Assembly (NCBI GenBank): GCA_015680685.1
Contig: MNCI01025384.1
Span: forward strand, 369,219 to 408,058
Length of the DNA stretch: 38,840 nucleotides
Reading direction: 5' to 3'
Origin: Gnetum montanum
Taxonomy: Eukaryota > Streptophyta > Gnetopsida > Gnetales > Gnetaceae
This document shows, in pieces, positions 1-7,906 of this stretch. The translations under genes were made by a program, and so were the position numbers. Below the pieces are notes generated by a model, which had not been told where the DNA came from, did not search any database, and saw only the letters and a list, made by a program, of their open reading frames with translations. Positions within the stretch are counted from its first letter, which is position 1. The number at the start of each line of letters is the position of its first letter.

Positions 1-430
1 GTGCTTGAAGTGGTTGTACTGAGGCACTTAACTAGCCTAAGCGTGATGAGCAGTTGATTCCTTGACTAGCCGTACACATCCGTAGATGCTCGTAATCAAG
101 TTGTACTCATCCTGCATTCTAGGAGTTGAGGGTGAGAGAGACTAATCGCGATGAGCAGCCAATTTCTTGATTAGCCGTACACATTCGTCAATGCTCGTAA
201 TCAAGTCGTACTCAACTTACGTTCAGGTACAAAGCTACTCGAATAAAGATCCGTTCACTTAGGGACTCCTACTACAGGCACATGGAAAATATTCTATCTC
301 TAGGGTGATCAATCCACTAGAGTTTCCCTACTTTTAGCCTATGATTATGAATAAGGGGAGTGTTGCCTCTTATTTATAGATTTGGCGACGGACCACGATA
401 TCGTGGCCCATGCGATATCACGTCTCATCA
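1..430 (-). repeat. LTR of an Athila-like element, minus orientation, cut by the window edge
   Basis: This is the R/U5-to-U3 part of a long terminal repeat read on the minus strand. The stretch around 30-85 is the reverse complement of 4160-4205 inside the complete LTR at 3617-4489, including the run that reads CCTAAGCGTGATGAGCA here. A TATA-like box (minus-strand TATAAATA) lies at 371-378, and GATATC-centred repeats follow at about 396-421. The LTR ends at 430 in TCTCATCA, matching the TGATGA start of its relatives. No polypurine tract lies to its right, so it is either a solo LTR or the 5' LTR of an element extending left. CpG dinucleotides are frequent, unlike most of the window, which suggests a younger copy. 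Confidence 0.85.
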
Positions 431-714
431 CTTATCTTCGAACCCAACACCTCATGGTACTTTATCAGGGCCACCAACTAACACTCCAACAACCATACAG
501 CCCAATGAACATAGTCATGGAAGGCAACATCCCGATCCTTGCATACCATTTAACAGTCCTAAATATCATAGTGGGTCAGCTTGTTATTCAGGAACTACAT
601 CATATAAATTGTCCCACTATGCGTACTACAATTAGGTTTGTGAACCTCGATGGGGTAAGTACGGCCAAGTTCCAATATTTCCAACATGCAAGGATCCCCA
701 TTGTCATTTATTAA
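382..714 (+). CDS. Unassigned open frame, 110 codons, possibly a retrotransposon fragment
   Basis: An uninterrupted frame of 110 codons ends in TAA at 712-714. Its first 16 codons fall inside the LTR end, so the annotated ATG cannot be the ancestral start. The meaningful part is codons 17-110 (430-714). That part is hydrophobic with scattered His, has no zinc knuckle and no RT, integrase or protease motif that I recognise, and contains the stretch TTIRFVNLDG. It lies directly upstream of a spacer that follows pol in sister copies, so it might be the end of pol or a diverged insertion. I could not align it to the pol end of copies b or c. It retains several CpGs, which fits a young sequence. 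Function unknown. Confidence 0.35.
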   Translation: MATDHDIVAHAISRLITYLRTQHLMVLYQGHQLTLQQPYSPMNIVMEGNIPILAYHLTVLNIIVGQLVIQELHHINCPTMRTTIRFVNLDGVSTAKFQYFQHARIPIVIY

Positions 715-2666
715 TCCTTGCCATCCTCAACCATTTAGCTATGAGGGATATCCCCCATTCTAAAAACAAGTAGGATTAATAACCACTTTTTGTTTTCTTT
801 GATTTTACAACTTTTTTGTTTTCCAATTTTTCATTTTTCAATTTCTTGTTTTATATTTTTGTCTTTTTGTCTTTTTTACGTTTTTTATAAAGTAATCTCA
901 TCTATGAATAAAACACTCATGTAGATCATTGGTTAAGGTGTGTTCTATGTTGTCGAGTCTTGAGTGATCAATTCTTTGGATAGTGAGCCCATTACACCCA
1001 CTCATCCATTCTACAAATAAGAGGTTTTGTTCAAGGGTACAGTGATATTCTTGAAAGTCTTAAAACTTAAAAATTAATTTTGTGTTCATTGTACCCAGAA
1101 TGATGAAGGATGGACTAAGAGGGTATGATTAGGGTGTGACATCAAGGGGACTTGCGGATTCTCTTTGGTGATATTTGTGGAAGTTATCATGCAACATGGT
1201 TGTACTAAGATCCTTGTAGATCTAATGAAAAATGGGAGTAAGAGTAATCAAAAGGGCACTAAAAAATCCAATGTTGTTCTAGGGGGTCCCACTGGAAAGA
1301 CATGCACCCATGCTTGAAGGTTGGCAGCTTCTCTAGATTCAGCAATGGAAAATAAAAGAGAAAGAAAGAAAAATAAAAAGAAAAAGGAAGTGCCACAAAA
1401 CAAAAATCACTCCTCCCCTAAATAAAATGCCAAGTGATCATACTCCTAGTTGTTATGGTACTCTCATAGTTGCTCATCATGAGATGAAACAATGTGATGT
1501 CACTGATTAGAGGAATGGACTCAGTCCTGATCTTGGAATGACAGGTTAATGACACATTAATCATGCTTTTCACATAGGATTCACTATGCCCTAGGTCAGT
1601 TATCTCATGTTCCAATTTCTACGATCCCTTCTATACTTTGTCTCATCTCACTGTTTATGTAATTTTAGCTCGTGTCGTGTGTAACATAGAATTCTTACCT
1701 CATTCCGGTGATATTTACATGTGTGTGTTTTTTGGAATCAGTGTGGATTACATTTAACCCTTCTAGTGCCCACAGACACTTTTAAGTGTGGTTACACAAG
1801 GACATTATAGGATGGAACCTACTTTGGGGAGGATCCACTTGTGTAATCTTTTGTAATTTTCAGTTATGACACAACTCACACACACCATTTATTACCCTTA
1901 GTGTATTGTTCATGATATTCTTTCCCTTATTACTATCTCTCTGATTCAACGTTCCTATGAATCATCACATAGCCTTTTTCTCTACCATCTTAGGTCCTTA
2001 TTGATAAATTCCACACCATTATAATTTTCATGCCTTTAGAACTAGTTGAATTACCCTGGAACCCTTTAACAATCATCTAGATGTCCTTAGTTTAGATCGT
2101 TTAATTTCAAAAGAAATATTAAAAATTCGGTACATTCTCTAGGTGCCCTAACTTCAATGAAAATATATATACTTGACCCCCCTATGCTAATTAACATCAT
2201 TTGCAACTGTTAACGTAGGGGATGTTTTTCAAATTCCTCTCTATGAATCATGATTGCATGCCCCTTGCTTTCATATCCATAACTCGCTCGCTGGTACTCT
2301 GATTTTCATTCCATTTGAACCTACTTGAACCCAGAGTGTTTAGCTTAGTCATGGGGGAGGGGCACATGCTGAATAGTGCATAAATGTTTTGAAATTCATC
2401 ATTTCCTGAAGGACATATTTAAGGGTAGTTAGTTGTAAAATTAAGAATAAAATGTGTCAAAAACAATTTCATCCCCTTAGTTATACTAGAAAATTAAATT
2501 TGGAAACCACCTAAGCAAAGAGGACTCAACATTATACTCTTTTGAGGACATGTTCTTCCAATAATTAACATTACACAGAAATAAAGTAAATATATTAAGG
2601 TAAGCAGTAAGGTATAACCTAACTTTGGTAACAACCTTACTAACGATTGGCCCTGTGTGATTGCAG
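715..2666 (+). other. Non-coding spacer of copy a, between pol and accessory ORF
   Basis: No coding potential is visible in either strand. The stretch is collinear with the spacers of copies b, c and d. Shared landmarks are a block at 1299-1320 (CATGCACCCATGCTTGAAG), a block at 1814-1841 containing GGGGAGGATCCACTTG, a TCATGGGGG motif near 2350, and a TATA-like box at 2164-2171. T-rich tracts occupy 785-900. The spacing of the landmarks relative to the accessory ATG is similar in all copies, so this is a conserved non-coding module rather than random filler. Confidence 0.7.
2164..2171 (+). promoter_or_regulatory. TATA-like box in the copy a spacer
   Basis: TATATATA lies 496 bp before the accessory ATG at 2667. 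Sister copies b, c and d have a TATA-like box 436-466 bp before the same ATG. In those copies it is flanked by U3-like short repeats, which are less clear here. Weak on its own; the positional conservation is the evidence. Confidence 0.35.
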
Positions 2667-3434
2667 ATGGCCTTGAAACACGGACAACAGGAAGGTCCTA
2701 CTCAAGGTGTGATCAAATGAGCTAGGAGACGTGAAGGACAAGTTCCTGCTGAACAAAATGCAAAGCAGGAGGAACAATCATTTAGTACCCACCAAGAAGA
2801 CCTTGCTACTATATAATCAAGGCAGGCAGAAGGAGAAGCTATTGTAGTGTTTGAACAGGGACGATACCACACGTTGCTCTAGGATTGTGTTCAGACCATC
2901 CATGAAAGGTCCATAATCACTGTAGTGATCATGGAATTAAACTCTGGACCTTTCGTAGAATTTGCTCCAAAGGCCATTAGGGATCACCTCAAAGGGTCTC
3001 GATTATGGCCTACCCTCTCTGAAAGCAGTGTCTGGTACTTAGGGGAAATGTACCAATTTTGGCACAATAAAGAAGAAGGCACCATAGTTAACAATTGTGG
3101 TGTTACTATTGATGTCTCTATTCAATGCATTTTGAAAGTATTAAACCTTCCGAATATAGGGCCAAAGGTTGCTCAAAACCAACTGGACACTTTTAGAACT
3201 GAGTAACTTAATAAACTTCTGATAGAGAATAAAAGGATGGTGGAAGAAAAAGAGAAGGCTAACTGGGGTGCCTCTATTGCACAAGCGCAAACTTACGTGC
3301 ATGCCAAGGCACTCAAGGCCTTACAAGAGGAGAAACTCTAGGCCATACTTTGATGCCATCAAATCCCAAGACTTGGAGCACAAGAAAAGGGAAAGACACC
3401 CATGGAGGAACCACCACCACCAAGAACTACATGA
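2667..3434 (+). pseudogene. Accessory ORF of copy a, internally shortened, with in-frame stops
   Basis: The frame opens at ATG 2667, immediately after a splice-acceptor-like TTGCAG. It ends with a Pro-rich C-terminus (EEPPPPRTT) at the stop 3432-3434. Stop codons interrupt it, including ones near 2716 and 2812. The conserved N-terminal domain is the open stretch 2925-3206, containing LNSGPFVEFAPK, LWPTLSES and LNLPNIGPK. It aligns with the copy c frame around 25030-25290 (LNFGSFLELALK, MWPILSS, LGFPNTRV). A Glu/Lys-rich helical part follows. At 768 nt it is about 2 kb shorter than copies b and c because most of the coiled-coil region is absent. The N-terminal domain recalls plant retroelement proteins annotated as 'putative plant transposon protein', but that is from memory and unverified. 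The pattern fits a nonfunctional relic of an element-encoded accessory protein. Confidence 0.6.
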
Positions 3435-3607
3435 GTTCCATCCAATTTTGTAATCATAGGATTTTCTTTTTTGTTGTGTCTTAATTTTTTTTGACTCCTC
3501 ACTCTGGCATGAGTCCATTCTAGCCAGTCAATAATCCCATACCTATCCACTGTGTAATCAATGGAGCTTGTTCTCACTTTAACTCGAGGATAATTTTTCA
3601 TTCAGTC

Positions 3608-3616
3608 GTGGGGGTA
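3608..3616 (+). promoter_or_regulatory. Polypurine tract of copy a
   Basis: GTGGGGGTA directly abuts the LTR start TGATGAGT at 3617. The preceding stretch at about 3582-3606 (CTCGAGGATAATTTTTCATT) matches the sequence before the copy b PPT. A PPT next to the LTR primes plus-strand DNA synthesis and shows that 3617-4489 is a 3' LTR. Confidence 0.75.
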
Positions 3617-4489
3617 TGATGAGTCATGAATTTGCTGATAGCCACGATATCGCACCCATGATAATGCACCCGTGATATCACATCCACTATCTCATTGTCG
3701 ACGTGATATTGCGTACATGATATCACGTATGCGATATCGCAGCCTATCTCCTCATCTATAAATAAGGGGTAGACAAATCCGATAGGCATTTTTTAGTCAA
3801 TTTTTAGTTTAGTTGTTAAAGTTTAGTTCTTTTTTTTCTCTCAACCCTTTTCCTCCCAGTATATGTCCACAATGTGTTGAATGTAATTGTACGACATCCT
3901 TTATTCATGTGTGATGTATTTGGACATGCACACGACTAAAAATAAAGATCGAGATTACTTCATCATTGTAGCATTTACTTAGTTTAATCATTTAATTAAT
4001 TATTATTTACTTCTTTCTTAGTTAATATCTCTCACCCTTAAATTCCTATTAAACGTGGAATGAGTACGACTTGATTACGAGCACTTAAGTATGACTACTT
4101 GGTAACCCAGTAGAATACCTAGGATCTGCACTTGGTAATCCTAGTGGTAGTCATGCACGAAGTCCAAGATGTGTACAAATAATCAAGGAATGGATGCTCA
4201 TCACACTTAGGCTAGTTTAGATTCTCTCACCCTTTCCCTCTTAGCTTAGATAATATTACCTTCCATTGTCTTCAGGAGTAGCATTAGATTAGAAACCCAT
4301 CATACACCTCACTCTGGACTAAACCATACGTGATAAAGCTAATACTAGTCTAGGTGGGAAGACAGTGAACTGCAACCTAAGGCTAACTATCTAGATGCGA
4401 CAACTAGTTTGTCTGCAGAGTTCGACCAGATCACACATGTAATAGTCATATTCATATGGTTGAGTGTAGGGGTATCTTGCCACTCATCA
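3617..4489 (+). repeat. 3' LTR of copy a, 873 bp, plus orientation
   Basis: The LTR starts TGATGAGT and ends ACTCATCA, short inverted termini shared by every LTR of this family in the window. U3 (about 3617-3750) carries a run of GATATC-centred units with a period of about 14 bp. A TATA box (TATAAATAAG) lies at 3757-3766. An AATAAAG polyadenylation-type signal is near 3941. U5 contains paired repeats TTGGTAACCCAGTAG and TTGGTAATCCTAGTGG at about 4099-4147. The right flank is ACTAT, followed by the tail of an unrelated LTR, so copy a is inserted in the host element's 5' LTR. The other end is outside the window or lost, so no TSD can be confirmed. Confidence 0.85.
3757..3766 (+). promoter_or_regulatory. 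LTR TATA box of copy a
   Basis: TATAAATAAG sits just downstream of the U3 GATATC repeat array and upstream of the R region. The minus-strand LTR at 1-430 has the same box at 371-378. It is the likely core promoter of this LTR subfamily. Confidence 0.65.
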
Positions 4490-4554
4490 ACTATATTTTC
4501 ATTGTGTTAAATTCATTATAATTTTCTCCCCATTTAACATTAATTGGTATCAGA
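4490..4554 (+). promoter_or_regulatory. Host-element LTR tail and initiator-Met primer-binding site
   Basis: The 50 bp after the copy a LTR are AT-rich and end in TTTAACA at about 4539, a plausible LTR 3' end. TTAAT follows, then TGGTATCAGA at 4545-4554. That motif is the usual start of a plant retrotransposon PBS complementary to the 3' end of initiator tRNA-Met. It lies 55 bp from the copy a LTR and belongs to a different PBS class from the tRNA-Asp-type site of copy b. I therefore assign it to an older host element whose LTR was interrupted. Confidence 0.65.
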
Positions 4555-5069
4555 CCTCTAAGTCCCATTAGTAATCGACAAGACTATCGAGGATGCTTTA
4601 GATCCTTTTTACAAGGCCCATGGACTCAAAGTTAAAACTATTCCATGCTAAAATTTCTAAGATCTCTAGCACTAAATTTTTTAGGTGCTATGGAAAGAGC
4701 ATCTAATTCGTGTAATTATCTCTATAAAAATGAGCCAATGTTAGTAGTGCAAAGGAGGCACTAATAGCTATTTTTGGCACTAGAAGGAGGGTAACCGTTT
4801 AGTTACCAGTCTATCCATGAACAAACAACTTGATAAATCTGAATAATTTGAAAGTCTTAAGAGTACTTTGATTATAAGATTGACCATTCATCAAAGGAAG
4901 AGCAGGAAAGAATTTTCTAACTAGGGACAAGTAGTGGAATAAAAACTAGAAGGTCTAGAAAAACACCTCTTCTATCTAGTTTACCACTCTTTAAGATAGG
5001 GTTAAGAAATTCTAAACATTCAATAACTAGAAGGAATTTCAACATGGCAAATCCACCATCAATAAATCC
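4555..5069 (+). other. Host-element leader or early gag, decayed
   Basis: This lies between the PBS and the first clear gag homology. ATG codons occur (for example 4620 and 5044) but no frame stays open. It is AT-rich with no recognisable motif. It probably comprises the untranslated leader and the degenerate gag N-terminus. Confidence 0.4.
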
Positions 5070-6060
5070 TTGGCAAAAAGCCATGCCACTAAGATTCTCA
5101 AACTATATGATATTCCTAAGGTAGTTTACAAATACTTAACTAAACCTTATATTCTCAGAAAAGCTTATTTAACCGAAGAATATGTTCATTTATTTGAGTT
5201 AGCTTTAACACATGTAAATGTCCAACATCATGACCAAGCTTGTAGTCTATTTGTAGCAAACTTAAAAGATATGGCTCAAATCTTGTATTCTAACATGCCA
5301 AACAATAGTATCACTAGCTACGATGATATGAAAAATTTATTCTTATCTCAAATTGATAATGAACTTGACCAATAGAAACTATATTATAGGTTAGTCCAAG
5401 CTAAGAAAATGTCTAAAGAATCAATTAGGGAATTTAACATTAAATTATAGTGAATTTTTGGATTATTTCAAAGGTAATATAGACCCTTGGAAGAAATTCT
5501 TAGAGATACATACTTTAATGCTATTAACGTAAACATTTCAATCTTGCCTAGAAGAACCCCAAATCTATTGAATTTAAATGATTTCTTTAACAAGGCTATC
5601 AAGTTAGAAAATTAATTAAACTTAGCTAATGAACACATCATTCAAACATCAATGATTAAGTAGAAGACATTAGTCTTCGTGAAAAATATAGCTTAGTTTA
5701 AAGCATTATATTCTACCACTAACAAAGATCAAGATCAAGAAAATGAAGGTTTTGAAAAAGGAAAGCTAATGAAGAACTGTCTAGCAAGATAGTGGAGTTA
5801 GAAAAAGCATTGGGTAAAGTTAAGATTAAAGAAGAAAAGAATCATGGGAAACATAAACATGAAGATACTAAAATAATAGATTCTAAAGATGAAAGTAATG
5901 TAGCTATTTTAAATTTTCTTGAGATTAAATTTGATAAAAAGTTATTTAGTATTCATTATGTTAATAAATCATTGAAAATGAATCAAGTGATACTTCTTCT
6001 TTATCAAGTTTCAAAGAAGATACAATGTAAGATGAAAATAAAGATTAACTACATCTAGGC
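5070..6060 (+). pseudogene. gag: Host-element gag (capsid) pseudogene
   Basis: The open part 5070-5375 contains the retrotransposon gag core: LFVANLKDMAQILYSNMP followed by NNSITSYDDMKNLFLSQI. This matches the plant Ty3 Gag pattern in which a 'W-x-x-LP-x-SI-x-SW' stretch precedes a helical region. The same frame continues past stops as YYRLVQAKKMSKESIREFNI to about 5760. A Lys/Glu-rich tail follows, including the open frame 5792-6058 in a shifted frame. Gag forms the virus-like particle in the cytoplasm. The true start may lie upstream of 5070. In-frame stops at 5373 and 5451-5456 and frame changes make it nonfunctional. No zinc knuckle is visible. AT-richness is higher than in the Athila-like copies, consistent with greater age. 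Confidence 0.7.
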
Positions 6061-6678
6061 CTCCAACCATTACATTTGATCCTACTTCTAAAATAAAAGC
6101 TTTTGAACCAAGTAAAAAAGAAAGGAAAAAAAAAGAAATAGATTAACCAAAATCTCAAAATTAGTTATCAAACAAATGATTTAGGAAGTCAATCTTTTAT
6201 GGTGATGGAGAGTATGACTTAATAAAGGAGTTAAAGCATGTTAAAGCTAATGTTAGCATCTACCATATATTACAAATTAGAAGTCAACAAAAAAAATTCT
6301 AGAATTTGTTAAAGTAAAGAAGAAGGTTAGAGAATCTAAACTAAGTTATATTTGTAATGAAGATAAAATAGTAAAATCTATCTTTATGTTATAGATAAAT
6401 AATCTCCTCCTTTTTTCCTTACAATAAAATTGAGCAGTAAATATTTACAAAATTTTTTAGTTGATTCAAAAGCTACTTCAACTATTATGCTATTATCTAT
6501 TTGTAAGTAATTAGGATTATCACTTGAAAAATCCAATAAGAAGATTATCCAAGTAGATAAGAGCAAAGTAGAAATTGTAAGATAATTACCAAATTCCTTA
6601 CTCCATATTTCTTCAAAACCTTAGATTAGAAGTAGAATAACCATTCAAGTACTTAATATCTCATATTCATATACCCTC
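6061..6678 (+). pseudogene. Host-element gag-pol linker and retropepsin remnant
   Basis: A Lys-rich linker runs to about 6240. A frame around 6420-6580 then reads as a retropepsin-like stretch: FLVDSKATSTIM, with the Asp codon at 6463-6465, then a hydrophobic turn and LGLSLEKSNKKI. The family motif is L-[IV]-D-[ST]-G-A-[ST], so here Gly is replaced by Lys. In-frame stops are present at about 6508 and 6580. Aspartic protease normally matures the Gag-Pol polyprotein. The sequence stops abruptly at 6678 where the copy b LTR begins. The RT fingers and palm expected next are missing from the window. Confidence 0.6.
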
Positions 6679-7656
6679 TGATGAGTGACAAGGTACCCCT
6701 ATGTCCAACCATACTAATCATAAATTGTTCATGCACAATTCAGTTGAATTCCATAGACTTTACTGTTTCCAATGCACTAGTCCTTTAGGAAGTGAATCTA
6801 GGCTTAAGGTCAATCGTTGTCTTCCCAACATACTTTTGACATTCATTGGTATAGTTAGGTGTAACTAAGGCATTTGATTTTTATCATTTTGTGTTTTATA
6901 GTTTGATGCTCAAAATGTAGATAAAAGGAATTAGATTAACTAAACTAAATTAACTAAGTAACTAGCATTTAACTAATCCTAACATAAGCATCTGATCCCA
7001 CTTTCTATACATGTCCTAAATCCACATATCCACTACTGGGTAACCAAGCGCTCTGCTACTAGGCAGACCAAGCAATAACATTGCTAGGATAGCCAAGTGA
7101 ATATGTGTTACGCTTGAAGTGGTTGCACCTATGTGCAAAATCTATTTGGCTTAATTGCTTCATTAATGTAATAACTAGAAAATATTTAATAACTAATTAA
7201 AAACATTTAATAAATAATTAAAAACATTGAATGCATAATTGAAATAGCTAATCTATCCAAGTTGTTGCAAGGTTTATCAGAAATCTCATCTTTATTGTTG
7301 CACACACTGTTGTGCTTAGGTATAACAATGCTTGAATAAAGATCCATAAACTTAATGACTCCTATTATGGGCACTCGAGGAAAAATTCTAACTCTCAAAT
7401 GGAAAAACTACAAGAGTGCCATTGCAACTACAATCTCTAATTGCCACAAATGTGGCTACATGTGCATATTTAAAGCCGAAGATCAAAAAGACCAACACTG
7501 CATTGATGGGGCCTCATCAACGCATGGTAAGATGCATCAATAGGGCCTCATTGATGCATGGTAAGATGCATCAATGAGGCCTTGTCGACGAGGCCTAGTT
7601 GACGAGGCCATGTTGATGAGGCCTTGTCAATGAAGCCAACTAAATGCAACTCATCA
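6679..7656 (-). repeat. 3' LTR of copy b, 978 bp
   Basis: In plus-strand reading it starts TGATGAGT and ends ACTCATCA, as do the other family LTRs. The minus-strand U3 (7656 down to about 7480) contains four 14-bp units at 7582-7637, each ending GAGGCC or GAAGCC, plus a repeated GCATGGTAAGATGCATC. A weak TATA-like TTTAAATA (minus) is at 7467-7474. AATAAAGATGAG on the minus strand near 7285-7296 is a likely polyadenylation signal. The left flank is CCCTC, inside the host protease remnant. The matching flank at the other end has been lost, so no TSD can be verified. Confidence 0.85.
7582..7637. repeat. Four tandem 14-bp units in the copy b U3
   Basis: The units are TTGTCGACGAGGCC, TAGTTGACGAGGCC, ATGTTGATGAGGCC and TTGTCAATGAAGCC. 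Related GATGAGGCCTCAT-type elements continue to the left to about 7500. The array sits upstream of the TATA-like box in LTR orientation, where plant LTR enhancers usually lie. Confidence 0.75.
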
Positions 7657-7665
7657 TACCCCCAT
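7657..7665 (-). promoter_or_regulatory. Polypurine tract of copy b
   Basis: The minus strand reads ATGGGGGTA directly before the LTR start. It is preceded by CTCGAGGACGAGTTTTCATT, the same upstream context as the copy a PPT. This fixes 6679-7656 as a 3' LTR. Confidence 0.75.
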
Positions 7666-7906
7666 GATTGAATGAAAACTCGTCCTCGAGTTCTTTTACA
7701 AAATTAGGAATGTATGGGATTATTGATTAAATTTTCTTCAAATAAAAAAAAACTGATTGACTTGACAAAAAATGGAGTGCTTGGGTGTATGGATCCACAC
7801 GTTACAAAACATGTAGGTGTTTAGGACACAAAATTTAACACCATGGCTTAACTCTTCAAAACTTGGATAGCACATTCCTTGATAGTGTGAAGCTTGTTGG
7901 AGAAGA
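7666..7906 (-). other. Short 3' untranslated stretch between accessory ORF and PPT of copy b
   Basis: No coding potential is visible. It is collinear with 3435-3607 of copy a, and conservation is strongest in the 30 bp next to the PPT. Confidence 0.5.

Noticed and set aside
1418-1615. Open frame of 65 codons on the minus strand in the copy a spacer
   Set aside because: It lies inside a conserved non-coding spacer and has no counterpart frame in copies b, c or d. A chance frame.
3321-3789. Overlapping minus-strand frames opposite the accessory ORF end and LTR
   Set aside because: They are antisense to the Pro-rich coding end and to U3, with low-complexity Trp and Ser runs from the CCA repeats.
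4545-4554. Initiator-Met PBS as the PBS of the LTR at 3617-4489
   Set aside because: It is 55 bp from that LTR, the LTR has a PPT on its left (so it is a 3' LTR), and copy b of the same family has a tRNA-Asp-type PBS one base from its LTR.
7500-7640. CRISPR-like array
   Set aside because: The repeats are contiguous 14-bp units without spacers, inside an LTR U3 of a plant retrotransposon.
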